Shown: positions 43,001-54,509, counted from the stretch's first letter. The stretch: 64,000 nucleotides of DNA from Datura wrightii (GCA_035772735.1 JASDFA010000002.1:32818501-32882500), one strand, 5' to 3'. Made by a program: numbers and translations. The notes: generated from the letters alone by a model not told the origin.

Positions 43001-44163
43001 CCCATCGTCCCCAAATTTTTTTGAACTATCACATATACGCGCCCACTAACACACATTCACTTCCAATCATACTAAAATCAACATGACACTCTTAAAACCC
43101 TTGTTCATAACGTTTCGCCCTTAAGAATGGCGTCTCCCGATGTATCATCGAGCAAACCATCTTGTTTTTAAAAAAATGGATTACTCAGAATTCACCCATG
43201 CCATAAACAAAAGCGCAACCCCATGCCATTCAATCAGGCATAGCACATTCAAGATTTTACCAAGGAAGGGGAACAAAGTATTACCCTTAAAGCACCATTG
43301 AGAAAATTAAAACAAGGGCAAGAAAACTTTTTACCGAATTGAAGGAGCTCCTGCACACTTGACGTCCGAAAAGCTCAAAGTTACTTGCAATAGCACCTCC
43401 AGATATAAGTAGTAGAGGAAGAAAGTGATTGAAGTGAGGGGATTAATGCACTATGGGGGGATTTTATAGGTGAAAAAGGGAAGTGTAATAGGTCTAGGGA
43501 AGGTGGAGAGGTTAATGGGTGTGTGTTGGTGGGAGGCTGGGAAAGTGGAAAGGTTTAGAATACATGAGTATGGGGAAATGGGGATGTTGGGTAATGGAAA
43601 GACAAAATGGGAATGAAACAATGGTTGAAAAATGGAAGCTAGGAGAATATTTGCAGAAATAGGGCGGCTCACTGGGTCATTGGGATTTTATGGGCCCTCT
43701 TTTTTAAATTCACATTGCAATAGCCTCATACCTCAATCGGTGGTCTATCGGCGGTTAATCGAATCACACCAGTGGTTTGCCAAACTATTATCTAGTGCCT
43801 TGCAGGTTGCACAATGATCTATTTCATTACCGGCAATTTATCAGCAGTTTATGGATTGAAGCGGTGATCCGCAGATTACCCGCCGCTTATGTGCCTGAGC
43901 TTTAGGTGTTCTTTTGTCCATCGGCTATCAACCGACAAAACACGGATTCTGTTCGGCAGTTCGCCAATGGGCCTGCCAGTATTTCAAGTCAACCCTCATC
44001 CTTTTGTTTAGTGCTTACCTTCATCGGCGGCTTATGCTTCTGAACTGGCGGCTCGCCGGTCTCTCACTGTTCCTTCCTTCATGGTCTAGTTCCCTCTTTG
44101 CTCCGCATCTCTTAGAAACTACAAAGACACAAACAACAAAAACATGAATTAATTCACTAAAAA
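43001..44163 (-). promoter_or_regulatory. Promoter-like region and intron start for ORF2 (E5)
   Basis: GC-rich palindromic motifs (CGGCGGTT, GGCGGCTCGCCGG) occupy 44080-43730 on the minus strand. TATAAAAT stands at 43468-43461, and a donor-like GTAACT at 43384 follows about 80 nt later. With the acceptor at 22214 the intron would be about 724 bp once E6 and one CCCAT are removed, close to the 692 and 712 bp of E7 and E6. Confidence 0.55.
43461..43468 (-). promoter_or_regulatory. TATA box of the ORF2 promoter (E5)
   Basis: TATAAAAT on the minus strand, downstream of the palindrome array and upstream of the predicted intron. Confidence 0.55.
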
Positions 44164-44211
44164 CTTGGGTTGCCTCCCAAGAAGTGCCTCAATTTACGTC
44201 ATGACATGATG
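44164..44211 (-). ncRNA. Two-hairpin RNA motif after the protease stop (E5)
   Basis: Minus strand: hairpin 1 CATCA-TGTCA-TGACG (44211-44197, one mismatch but an A-T pair where E6 and E7 have G-C) and the perfect hairpin 2 CTTGGG-AGGCAA-CCCAAG (44181-44164). It starts about 20 nt after the likely protease stop at 44232-44234. Confidence 0.7.
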
Positions 44212-44231
44212 GAGACCGTCTCTCATCAACT

Positions 44232-45200
44232 CTAGTCCGACGGGTCATCATCCAACACCGCTTCCTTTAGCTATAAATCCTTTTCTTCCACATCAATTTG
44301 CAAAACTCTGATCACCTTGCATTCGGGAGGTTTCTTAACCGATGGACACACTATAAAAGTGACTTCTTCACTTCTGACTTGAAATTTCAACTCGCCAAGC
44401 TCCACGTCCACCATATCTCTTTCCGTAGCCAACAATGGTCTGCCAAAAATAATGGGAACCTCTTTATCCTTGTCACAATCTAAGATAACAAAGTCAGCTG
44501 GTAGAATAAACTTGTAAACTCTCACTAACACATCTTCTAACACCCCCACCAGTCATTTTATTGACCTGTCTGCCATAAGCAGCCTCATTGACGTCAGTTT
44601 GGTGTTTCCGAGTCCTAATTTCTTGAAAATCAGTAGGGGCATCAAATTTATGCTAGTGCCCAGATCACATAAAGCTTTCCGAAACCTACACCTCCCAATT
44701 ATCCATGTTATGGAAAACGCTCCAGGGTCCTCCCTTTTTGGAGCAAGATTGCTCATCATTACCGCACTACAATGGTGAGTTTTCTCTTCATTCCTTGCAT
44801 CCACCACTTTTTCTTATTTAATAAATCTTTCATAACTTTGCATAACTGGGCATCTGGAGCAAAGCATCCACTAACAGAATATCTATGGACAACTTACTAA
44901 CATGTCAACAAACATTTTAAACTGGTCATCCTTCTTTTTCTTGGTCAGTTGTTGTGGATATGAAGGGGGAATTTTCGAATCAACCTTGTCATTAGTTGGG
45001 GCCTGCAGGGCCATCTCTTCTTCATCATCGGGGGATAGGACGTCGTCATCCCTTCCCTCTTTTTCCTCATCAAGCTTGTCTTTATTTTCTAGAATCATTG
45101 GTGTTTTATCACCTTTATCTTCTTTACTTGGTTTCTAGTTATCGATCTTACTCGGCTTCACCGGGACATCTCCAATCACCTTGTCACTCCTAGTGACAAT
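44232..45200 (-). pseudogene. Aspartic protease part of gag-pro (E5)
   Basis: Minus-strand frames show an acidic linker (about 45098-45000), PPSYPQQLTKKKK, a frame change, then HHCSAVMMSNLAPKREDPGA and the core FRKALCDLGTSINLMPLLIF. TGA at 44555-44553 stands at the Arg of RPVG, exactly as in E6. The frame goes on with GVLEDVLVRVYKFILPADFV and IIFGRPLLAT (family ILGRPFLAT). TAG at 44273-44271 (probably from CAG) precedes the likely natural stop at 44234-44232. Confidence 0.8.
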
Positions 45201-46599
45201 GGCCATGCATGGACCATCCTTCTTGGAATTTCAGATTGTGTCACTAGGTAGTGTTCTCTTTATCTGGGGATTTATTCGAGCGAACAAGTGATTCATTTGG
45301 GCCTCCAAATGCTTGATGGAGGCGGAATGTGAACTTACTATTTGGGCTAGGTTAGACACCTTCCCTCTTAACTCTGTCACCCTACTCTCAGTTGACTCGA
45401 CCTTTTTCAAAACTCTTGATAGCATCTCTTCAATATTGAAGTTGCCCGCGTCACTCAACCTGGTTGATTGTGAGGATTCCTGGCCTTTGAAGGGGGAATG
45501 TATGAGTTTGAACTCCGATGATAGTGATAAGTGTCTTGGTTTTGCTCTCTATTTCCCCATCGGTCATCCCTTTTCGGCCATCCCTATGGCTCACAATTTT
45601 TCCACCCTTGGTTGTCATCCCTTGGCCTCCATAGGCCTTGATTTGCTCCTTGGAACCCAGGTCTGGGACCTCCCACCTGATTAGCCATATATTGACATTC
45701 CTCTTCATATCTTAGTGGTGATGTCTCACTTTCATATTGTAAGGGACCTTGCATTCCTACGACATTTACCACATGTCGCCCTGCTCCCATTATATTCTTT
45801 GTCATCAATTCAAGTTATGTCATTATTTTAGCAAGAGTCTCGTCTCTCTCTTCATCCCTTTTCCTCAACTCAGCTACCAATGCACTTGAACTAACTTCAT
45901 GAGTGGACACATTTGTTTCTCTCATGTGCCAAGCCCTGTTGGTCTTTGTCATTTTGTCTATGAGGGCTTTGGCCAACCCATGCATTTGGTCCATGATAGA
46001 ACCACCAGCTAAGTTGTTGGCAATAGATTTGTTAATTGAATCCAGGGCCTTATATAAGCTTTGTGGAAGTACTCAATCAGGCAATCCATGGTTTGGGCAA
46101 AGGGCAACTTTCTTCTTAAACATCAACCATGCCTCGTGTAAAGGCTCTCTGGGTTCTTGTCTAAAATTTGTAATATCATCCCTCAGCTTAAGCATCTTTG
46201 ATGGAGGGAGAAAACGGTTCAAAAAGGCTTCTGTTAACACTTGCCATGAAGTAATACATCCAGGAGGGAGTTCTTCCAGCCAAATCGTCACCTCCCCTAT
46301 CAAGAAAAGGGAAAAAGTCTCAACCTGATGGACTCTTGACTGATATTGGTGATATTGAAGGGTTAGAAAATTTCCAAGAAGTTTCTCAGATGTCGATTCG
46401 CATCTTCACTTGGCTTTCTGCCAAAGATCCCCTTCATTTGTAATAAGTTCAACATGGCGCTTGTGACATGAAAAACTGTATTCCCTACCGTAGGTGGTAG
46501 GAAAATAGCTCCTGCCACTTTTGGCATTACCGGATTTTCTTCCTCAAGTTACATATTACCTTCGACCCAGTTATCCCCTGCTTGGGAGTGATGGCTCAT
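45201..46599 (-). pseudogene. gag of E5
   Basis: A start at ATG 46599-46597 (MSHHSQAGDNWVEG) is soon stopped. The core at 46303-46073 has GEVTIWLEELPPGCITSW, the block AFLNRFLPPSKMLKLRDDI, and HEAWLMFKKKVALCPNHGLP. ALDSINKSIANNLAGGS, TLAKIMT, VVGMQGPLQYE and a Gly/Trp/Arg/Asn-rich basic stretch follow. The last part is a heptad-like segment IEEMLSRVLKKVESTESRVT (45440-45380) that could be a coiled coil. The blocks match E2 gag in order. Confidence 0.75.
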
Positions 46600-46699
46600 G
46601 TGGTTATGAAATCCTAACAACACAGTAAACATACTTTAAGTAGCTACAATGCAAAACTATTTTAACTTAACAATCAATCACGAGATTATCATACGCCAG

Positions 46700-46717
46700 T
46701 CCCCGGCAGCGGTGCCA
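46700..46717 (-). other. Primer binding site of E5 (tRNA-Asp type)
   Basis: Minus strand TGGCACCGCTGCCGGGGA, two changes from the E7 site, four bases inside the LTR. Confidence 0.85.
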
Positions 46718-46721
46718 TTTT

Positions 46722-47367
46722 TGATGACGTTCAAACCATACCCACCTTTTCAAAGAATATGCACGGTCAGAGTATCAAAACAAGTAACCAACACGAGTGC
46801 TGGGGTCGAATCCCATGAGGACTGTGGGATGATAGTTACTAGTGTCAATTATAAAACTGACTTTAGATTGCATCGCTCAAATAAGCATAAAGGAGAACCA
46901 ATTGGGGAAGTATCAATAAGAGATTATAAAGTATAAAGTGGTTTAGTTCAAATAGAAAGGTTTACCAAAGTTGTCAACAATGATGTGAAAATGCTAGAGG
47001 TGGGGTGTAGATGATGGATTAATTAGATAAGGTCTTGCAAGATCATATCACAAGTTCAACTACTGTGAATAACCTTAGGCGAAAAGAGGTATTCCATGCT
47101 TTTAAGCAAATTTTATAACTCTAGCTAGAGTTCTTTTGAATCTCTAGACTCAATCAGCTCAGTCCAATGTGATTTGGATTAATAGCTACACTATTTCTAT
47201 TTATTAGCCATTAATTTAGGAGTAAGAGCATAAATTTGACTATTTCTAGCCCAAATTCACTATCTCCCAACCATGACCACTATTAGATTCTCTCCAATAT
47301 TTAATTCTTCTTTTTCAAGCAACAATCAAGTAAGGAAACATAGACCCATGTGAAAATCAATGGATCT
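46722..47367 (-). repeat. 5' LTR of E5, truncated
   Basis: Matches 17201 to about 17840 of the other LTR and stops at the E8 junction, so about 900 bp, including promoter and opening hairpin, are missing. Confidence 0.85.
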
Positions 47368-47979
47368 CCCTTGAAAAGCCCTAGAAGGAAACTTGAAGAA
47401 CTTGAAGAAGAACACTTGAATCCCTTTCCTCTTTCCTCTCTACTCTTACATGCATCAAATGAGGTTTATCATGAATGATTTCCCCCTAAAAGAACCTATC
47501 CCGACCTCAAAATGACGTAGTTTAGGTCTTAGGAATGTAGTAAATTACGAGAAGGACCTTACTAATTCGTAGGAAATAACTACTAGGTAACCCTAATGGG
47601 CGACCTCACGACTCGTCAGGACGGGCAATGAATCGTCGGGTCGCCCGTCAAGTACACTGGATACCAGGTCGACTGGGCTCGTAACGGGTGACTCAATGAC
47701 TCATCACAAGTGACCACGAGTCGTGGTCACCTTCTGTCAAGTACACTGCCTCATCCTTAATTAAATCCTCAACTTTACCCTATGGTGGACCTGATGACTC
47801 ATGGTAGCTGACCATGAGTCGTTCCCACGCCTATGGGGACCTCAACTCCGCAGCTCAGTCCAACCTTCCCACGAGCCACCTGACGACTCGTGGGGTCTCT
47901 TCACGAGTCATATAATGACTCATCCTGAACTGCTGCAACATTTTTCAGATTTTCCCCGTTTGACTCCCGGGGTATAACA
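47368..47979 (-). repeat. 3' LTR of E8, truncated
   Basis: 612 bp matching 60310-60941. It starts (minus) TGTTATACCCC at 47979 and carries ACGACTCGT/ACGAGTCGT palindromes (47600-47930). Confidence 0.88.
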
Positions 47980-48015
47980 ATATCTCCCCCTTGGGAACAT
48001 TCATCCTTGAATGTT
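47980..48015 (-). promoter_or_regulatory. Terminal AGGA-loop hairpin plus polypurine tract (E8)
   Basis: Minus strand: a perfect 8-bp stem AACATTCA-AGGA-TGAATGTT (48015-47996) followed directly by CCCAAGGGGGAGATAT (47995-47980) and the LTR. Same loop and place as in the Athila-like elements, but a different stem. Confidence 0.8.
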
Positions 48016-48226
48016 AGAAACATGCAGAAAACTCAGGAACAAACAATCACCATATGCGAATACTGATTATTTAAGCTGAAAATTAACAGAACGACTAACC
48101 TCGAAAAGAACTACATAGCTGGACTGAATTCAAACATCACATACATATATCATATCATAAAACAAACTTGTACGCGTGAAAGGAACATGAAAAACTGAAT
48201 TGAGGTTTAGGGAAAAAATTGATACC

Positions 48227-48490
48227 TCAAACTGAAAGTGAGCCGGTAGGGAACAAATGAGGGTATTTAGCTATCATATCCGCTTCGGTTTTCCATGTAG
48301 CTCCCTCAACATGCTGATTTCTCCATAACACCTTCACTGAAGCTATTTCCTTGTTCCTCAGCCTCCGAACCTGACGATCCAAGATTGCAACGGGAGTTTC
48401 CTCACAAGTGAGGCTATCCCTCACACCAACACTTTCCACTGGGACCACTAAGGCTGGATCTCCCAAGAACTTTTTCAAGAGCGATACGTG
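48227..48490 (-). pseudogene. Chromodomain end of pol (E8)
   Basis: The frame reads KKFLGDPALVVPVESVGVRD, VAILDRQVRRLRNKEIASVK, VLWRNQHVEGATWKTE, ADMIAKYPHLF. This is the Tekay-type C-terminal chromodomain, proposed to steer integration to heterochromatin. It is intact over about 83 codons and closes at TGA/TAA near 48227. The preceding integrase C-terminal part is separated by stops. Confidence 0.85.
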
Positions 48491-49560
48491 AAATATGGGA
48501 TGAACTGAAGCTTACACTGAAGGTAACTTTAACTCATAGGCTACTTTACCCATTCGTTTTTTTACAATCCGGTATGGACCAATATAGCTGGGTCTGCGTT
48601 TTCCTTTCTTTCCGAATCTCATTACTCCCTTCATGGGAGATACCTTCAAAAACATCCAATCATCAATCTCAAACTCAAGCTCTCTTCTCCTCACATCCGC
48701 ATAAGACTTTTGGCGACTTTGAGCCATTTTCAGCCTTTCTCTTATAACTAAAATTTCTCCATAGCGCCGTAGACTGAATCTGGACCCACTAACAAAGCCT
48801 CACTGACCTCAAACCAACCAATGGGAGATCCACACCTTCGCCCGTAAAGAGCATCAAACAGTGCCATTTGGATGCTAGAGTGATAGCTATTGTTTTAGGG
48901 AAACTCAATAAGAGGTAAATACTCATTCCAACTACCCTTGAAGTCAATAACCACAAGCTCTCAACATGTCCTAAAGAGTTTGGATAGTCCGCTCCGCCTG
49001 GCCATTTGTTTGCGGATGAAAGGCCGTGCTAAGATTGAGCTGGGTACCAAGTCTCTTTTGAAAAGATCTCTAGAACTGAGAGGTGAACTGAGTACCTCTA
49101 TCCGATATGATGGAAAAGGTCACTCCATGCAACCTAAACAGCTCTCAGATGTATAATTTGGCGTAATATTCCACTAAATCGGTAGTTTTGACCGATAGAA
49201 AATGGGTAGCCTTGGTCAACCTGTCCACCACAACCCAAATGGAGTCGTACTGCCTACGTGTGTGAGGTAAACCTATTATGAAGTATGTTGATTTCTTCCC
49301 AACCTATTATGAAGTATGTTGATTTCTTCCCACTTCAAAGTAGGAATGCTAATATCCTGAATTACACCTCCCGGTCTCTGATGCTCCACTTTCACTTGTT
49401 GGCAATTCAGACACTTGGCTACAAATTCTGCAATGTCCCTCTTCATGCCGTTCCACCAGTAGATTTCCCACAAGGCATGATACATCTTGGTGGCACCTAG
49501 ATGATAGAATATCTGGATCCGTGAGCCTCATGCAATATCCGGCTCCTCAAATCACCCACG
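48491..49560 (-). pseudogene. Integrase (E8)
   Basis: Minus strand: zinc-binding HHCC block (YHLGATKMYHALW ... KCLNCQQVKVEHQRPGG, 49510-49370), then the catalytic core with VVVDRLTKATH (first Asp), ISDRGTQFTS (second Asp) and QLNLSTAFHPQTNGQAE. LPLIEF (the Glu) lies near 48925. ALYGRRCGSPIGWFEV and an FLKVSPMKGVMRFGKKGK/GPYRIVKKRMGKVAYEL region complete it. It would insert the cDNA. A 31-bp tandem duplication (49270-49331) between the zinc domain and core shifts the frame, and several stops are present. Confidence 0.88.
49270..49331. repeat. 31-bp perfect tandem duplication in E8 integrase
   Basis: Units 49270-49300 and 49301-49331 are identical. The length is not a multiple of three, so it frameshifts the integrase. 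Confidence 0.95.
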
Positions 49561-49930
49561 TTCGAAACACATAAGCGACTTTGGTACCGAAGTACACCAT
49601 CACCCCCTTTGGAGAAGACTTCTACCTTCTAATTTTGAACAGGTTCTTTCAACTTAACCAATGCTGGATCTTCATCTTTCTTAGCCTTCACCTCCGTTAC
49701 CAAGGACGACTCTGATCTATTTTGAACAACTACACTACCATTGGTCGAGCTAACTAAGCTAACCCCCAACCGTGCAAGTCAATGCACCTCCTTCACCATT
49801 TCCTTCTTTTCTTCACTCACATGCGACACACTCTCGATAGAGAGTCTACTACGGGAATCTGCTACCACGTTGTCCTTACCCGGATGGTAAAGGACACTCA
49901 TGTCATAGTCCTTAAGTAGCTCCAACCACC
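49561..49930 (-). pseudogene. RNase H to integrase connector of pol (E8)
   Basis: Decayed pol sequence: DYDMSVLYHPGKDNVVADSR-like residues (49915-49855) and a basic/acidic linker with many stops. No independent gene. Confidence 0.65.
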
Positions 49931-50176
49931 TCTATTGCCGAAGATTGAGATCCTTCTGTGTGAACACATATTGTAAGCTCTTGTGGTTAGTGAATACACC
50001 TACATAAACCCCATACAAGTAGTGTCGCCATATCTTCAAGGCAAACACCACTGCTGCCAACTCAAGATCATGGGTCAGGTAATTCTTCTCGTGAATTTTC
50101 AGCTGTCTGGAAACATATGCTTTGACCTTCCCATGCTGCATCAATACATATCCCAGTCCAACTATCGAAGCATCAC
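49931..50176 (-). pseudogene. RNase H part of pol, left of E9 (E8)
   Basis: The frame from the E9 boundary reads DASIVGLGYVLMQHGKVKAY, VSRQLKIHEKNYLTHDLELA, AVVFALKIWRHYLYG, VFTNHKSLQYVFTQKDLNLR. It would digest the RNA of the RNA-DNA hybrid. The second Asp position (usual FTDHKSL) reads FTNHKSL. The first part of the domain lies at 56091, beyond E9. Confidence 0.88.
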
Positions 50177-51665
50177 TGGTCTCGGGCAAAATATCATGCC
50201 CGAGTGATGCTTTATAACTTGGTTTTGTCTTGTTTATCGACTTAATTATATGCATTGTCATGTATTTTTATGTAAATGTGAATATATATACTAACCAACA
50301 TGATTAGTTCTTGTTTTTGTAGGTTTACAATGATTTTTAGGAACTAATCTATGAGTTGGTGAAGTGGAGGCATGGAATCAGAAGTAAAACGCGAACGTCG
50401 GCAAGGAAGATGCGCGAAACAGCCCACTTGCGTGTTGGCAATGTGCCACGACAGGCAGGCTGTGTAACCACCAACGTATTACGGCCCCCAGCACGCTGCC
50501 AAACACGGCATGGGACTGTTTGCGGGCTGTTTTGATTTTCCAGTGTGCCTACATGATGCCTCCATGTCACAGAGGCATATTCGCGCGATAACCTCCGTGC
50601 CACGGAGCTAGTTCATGTCGGGAATAATTTTTTACACCTCACATTTACTATAAATAGGTCCCTTAGCTCCTAAAATCATTAACTCACGATTTATTTCTGA
50701 AAAACTGCCAAGGAGTGAAGGGAGAAGTGTGAGAACTCACCTAGGGTTCATCAATTTCATCTTCTCTTCTACCTATTCTTGTAAGTATGTTACTTTAATT
50801 ATGTTTTCTAGTAATTGTATGAACTTGAGTGGCTAGAACCCTTCCTCTAGGGTTGAGGCCACATGGTATGATTGTGAATACATGATTTTGTTTTGGTTTT
50901 AAGTTATTAATTGTTGTTTTTTCTTACATTCTTCATTATGGTTATTTTTATGATTGATCAGCATAAAAACACACATGTTACACCTAGGCAAAAGCTCGAG
51001 AAAGAAAACCTAGGCAAGAACATGAGAATGTAGGGAGTAAGTTCGTATCTTTTGATATGATTCGCGGTTAGGATAAGAAATTACACCTAATTTGCCTTGC
51101 TTGGTTTATAAAATGGGATGATAACATGAAACAACTTAGAAGTGTCACTCCACCACTCGTAGAAGTAGTTGTGAAGCTAGGTTGAGTTGAATGGTTAGAG
51201 GTACGAAAGTCCCTAATCAAACGCATAAGTTGAATGATTAGAGGTACGAAATTCCCGAATCAAAAGCATAAATCCCGTAAACCACATCTACGTAATTGAA
51301 TTGCCCACGAACTAGAATGTCACATCATCTCTCAACGATGTAGTTGTGAGGCTAGTTTGTCGTGTTTCGAGGCTCGAAAGACCATGAACATGCAATTTCA
51401 ATTATGTGAGATGACAATTGATAGTTTCATACTTAAACCATTACAAAGCGTAGTATCGCATGATTATCCGGCTTTAGCCCTAGTTGCTCCTTGAATGGTT
51501 TCAGAGTATTTCGACAACCACATCTAGACTTAATTAAATTTCTCAAAAAAGTCTATAATCAACACTTGCAAAAGTTAATATCACACTTGAATTTGAAAAT
51601 TAGCTAAATAGGTCCAGTGCTTGTGGGTTCGACATCCGGCTCTTAAAAAGGGCCACTATATTACT
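50177..51665 (+). repeat. 5' LTR of E9, 3' edge lost
   Basis: It starts TGGTCTCGGGCA (A to G at position 3) with hairpin CTCGGGCA/TGCCCGAG (50181-50204). GC-rich motifs (about 50380-50615) precede TATAAATAG at 50649-50657. The last 20 bp or so, and any PBS, are replaced after 51665. A 22-bp stretch present in the other LTR near 54870 is missing. Confidence 0.88.
50649..50657 (+). promoter_or_regulatory. TATA box of the E9 5' LTR
   Basis: TATAAATAG; the same box lies at 55040-55048 in the 3' LTR. Confidence 0.65.
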
Positions 51666-52645
51666 ATATTAGTCTTATACTCTTCTTGACATGACATCAT
51701 GGAATAGAAATGGGTTAAATGGTGGATACTCATATTTTAGTGAGTCCTGACTGAATTGTGGAGGACACCACTTGTGGAAAAACTGTAACACTTGCAATAT
51801 ATGTGGTGGTCAAGATGGCCATTGGGATGGCTGTCTGAATGCATACTCCCCTCCCATAAGCCCCTACTATGATCCTTTTGTTGTTTTTGATGCGTACAGG
51901 AATGATGAAAATGAGGACTTGGAACACCAAGCTCAAATTGAAAACAGGTTGAAATAGGTCCTTGAGCAGACAAAAGAAATGAGGGAGCAGAAGGAAGTAT
52001 TAGGAATTCAGACTAAGGAAAATGGAGAGGCCTTAAAAATGATAAGCACCAAGATCACGGAGATGATGGTTGAGGCTGGAGCTTGCACTAATTTGCAAGT
52101 AACGACTTTATGCAATACTCAAGAGGGATTACAGGGTGAATAAAAGGGTGAGTTCTTGGAAGAAACTCAACAATTAAAAGCTCTTGAGAGTCCCCGTGAT
52201 GGTCTCACACATATGGAAAATCCATTCATGGAAGAAGAGATAGAGTATCCCCCATTTGACATTAATGGAGAGATAGATGTTGATGCGGAGAAGGTGTATA
52301 CAAGTAAGGAGGTTAAGCACAATGCAGTTTCAGAGTTGTGGTGTATTGTACCCCACTCGAAACATTTTTCGACATTAAGTTTGGTTGACAACCTAGAAAT
52401 AGAGTCTTCCAAGCTTATAGAGAAATGTTTAGAGGAGGACCAAGCCCCGTATATTCTGAAATTTGCTGACTCAGAGAGAAAAATGACTTCGCTTACTTAA
52501 GGGCCAATAAGTGCAAAAGGCGAAATCTACTGCTTGGTCCTTTCACTTTTTCACCACCAGCCCTGGAGCATAAGAGGAAACTGGAGAAGAAATTAGGGGT
52601 GAGATTCATATCCTCAAAGTGGAGGAAAAAGTGGTGAAACTTGAC
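51666..52645 (+). pseudogene. gag remnant of E9
   Basis: A cysteine-rich NCNTCNICGGQDGHWDGC (51781-51834) resembles the single zinc knuckle of this lineage. It is followed by a helical, acidic stretch broken by TAG at 51957 and TAA at 52141. An open frame (52156-52500) with EEEIEYPPFDINGEIDVDAE and a hydrophobic-acidic tail has no family I can name. Capsid core, protease and start are absent. It may represent a gag C-terminus that has diverged. Confidence 0.5.
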
Positions 52646-52695
52646 ACGTCGTGCCGCGATGTAAAATAAGGCACTGCTTGGGAGGAAACCCAAGC
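52646..52695 (+). ncRNA. Two-hairpin RNA motif (E9)
   Basis: Hairpin 1 ACGTCG-TGCCG-CGATGT (52646-52662, with a G-U pair) and hairpin 2 GCTTGGG-AGGAAA-CCCAAGC (52676-52695, 7 bp). It is kept although this element has lost the protease that normally precedes it. Confidence 0.75.
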
Positions 52696-52920
52696 GTACC
52701 ACAGGTAAAGTTTGTGATTTTTGTTTGTGTTGTTTTTGTTTATTTTCAACTTGTGTTGTTTTTCGGGAAAGTTAAGCACAGATGGAGGAGGAGGCTAACA
52801 AGCATGGAAGAGAAAAGGTGTGGGGTCAAACACCCACTTGTGCAAATTTGAAGAAAAGCATGCTTTTAGCTGGGCCTAGAGGCCTCAGGGAGTATTTCTC
52901 ATCCTGTTAATTTTAAATTT
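52696..52920 (+). other. Short spacer replacing ORF2 (E9)
   Basis: About 225 bp between the two-hairpin motif and the internal purine module. E7 has about 2.5 kb here. No promoter, intron or ORF2 remnant is recognisable. Confidence 0.55.
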
Positions 52921-52959
52921 ATGCTATGGGGACATAGCATGATTCCAGTGTGGGTTGAG
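52921..52959 (+). promoter_or_regulatory. Internal GGGA-loop hairpin plus purine tract (E9)
   Basis: A perfect 8-bp stem ATGCTATG-GGGA-CATAGCAT (52921-52940) followed by CCAGTGTGGGTTGAG. Loop, stem length and place equal those of E7, with an unrelated stem sequence. Confidence 0.8.
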
Positions 52960-54509
52960 AAAAATTTTAAATTTTTTTTTGTGCTTAATGATTTTGGTGA
53001 ATGTAGTGCTTGATACATACTGGAAATTTTTTTTTAGTTGAGCATGACTTCACCACCCGTTGGTTTTTCTTGTCGGTTCTTTTCCTATGGGGGGTATTTG
53101 AACCGAAGAATAAAAATTTTCTTTGTCTGTATATAGTGTTTTTGGTCATTGTTAGGGATTGTTTTCGACAATGGATGGATGACGACCGTCTTGAGGAAAA
53201 ATTAGTCCATAGGTTTTGGTTTTTGAACCCATAGCTAATTGATGGATTGATGTTCTTATTATGTGCTATACATGATTGTAAGATACAAGTGTGGTTAGTG
53301 TTGAAGCATGTAAGAAGTGTATAACTTTGTTTCAGACACTTAGGCTCTTGAATTTGACTCGATGTGCTTAAAGCTTAATTTTGAATTCTTATGATTAGCT
53401 GAGTTAAGAGTTTGCTGAATGTGTCTTGAATTGAGCATGTGCTGTGAGTGTAAGTTTTTCGAATATTCCCTGCTATTGTGGAGTGTCTAGAACTTGCATG
53501 GTGTGTATATAAAACGAAATGAAGGATGTGGACTGTAGGAGATGATTTGGGCATTTCTTTGAATGAACTTAATTTTTATCCCTCACTTTACCTACCTTGA
53601 ATGTTGAATCCTAGTGAGCCCCATTGAGCCTTAAGCCTATTCTTTGATAGCTACAACATAAGCTTAAACCTTTTTCTTTCATTAGCCTTGAATTTGATCC
53701 AAAACTCCTAAGCGCTTAAGTGAAAAATCCGAAAGAGTCAAGGAGTGAGAAGCATGAAAAAGAAGGAAAAGTAGAAGTTGTAAAAGTTGAGAAAGGTCAA
53801 GGGTGCACTTGTTTGAAAATGCCTGAGTATTGGTAGGGAGTAAGAAATAAATGAATGAAAAAGTTGCTTAAGTACCCCTTACTAATAAGCTGGGTGTTCT
53901 TAAAGAAATGGGAACAAGAAGAGAAAATTCAAGATTGAAAAGAATGAGGGTGAAGTAAGAGAAGAGATGTCCATAATGAAGGTGGAAGTTATTAAAAGCG
54001 TTTGGGGAGGATAGCCACTATTACTGGCCAGAATAGTACCTACCCGTCCTTTAGCTTACATTACAACCCATAAAGTCCTACTTGATCTTACGTTCATACA
54101 TCCTTAAATTAGTGGAGTAAAACACTAAGGGCAAGCTTATGGTTCACTACATGATGCATGTGAATTCCTTGAGAGAGCGAGCATAATTCTATTCATATAC
54201 CTATACATGTTGTGATTTGAAAATTTGTGAGTAAAAATGGGTTACTCTCTTATTGTGAGGGCACATGTTTAATGAGAGATAACATTCATGTTGGATTTCT
54301 TCATTGGTTGATTTGAATGAGTTTGCTAAGATTGAGAGTCGATTCTTGAGGTTAGGTAGTCTTAACGGAGTTGTATATCATTTCATTGATTAAATCGTGC
54401 ATGCTCTATTTTTAACTTGCTATCTTAAATAGTCATTATAGTCGTAGCTTGAACTGTCTTGCTAAATTAGTTATGTGTTATTCTTCATTTACATGAGATG
54501 TAAAAGGGG
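52960..54509 (+). other. 3' noncoding region of E9
   Basis: No gene. It is co-linear with E7 33758-35430, including the block at 53170-53196, TCTAGAACTTGC (53487-53498), AAAACGAAATGAAGGA (53512-53527) and GAGTCGATTCTTGAGG (54334-54349). Confidence 0.65.

Larger units (their letters stand above)
17201..47367 (-). mobile_element. E5: Athila-like element, split by E6
   Basis: The left LTR (17201-18748) and right LTR (46722-47367, truncated) are copies, with PBS inside the right one and polypurine tract inside the left one, fixing the minus orientation. E6 (22559-43000 plus one CCCAT duplication) sits in what I infer to be the ORF2 leader intron. Without E6 the preserved part is about 9.7 kb. 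Genes in order are gag, protease and ORF2; no pol. The 5' LTR was cut where E8 begins. Confidence 0.85.

Noticed and set aside
52156..52500. Stand-alone small host gene in E9
   Set aside because: It is open for 114 codons but sits between the gag zinc-knuckle remnant and the two-hairpin motif, in the place of gag-protease, so a diverged gag end is more likely.
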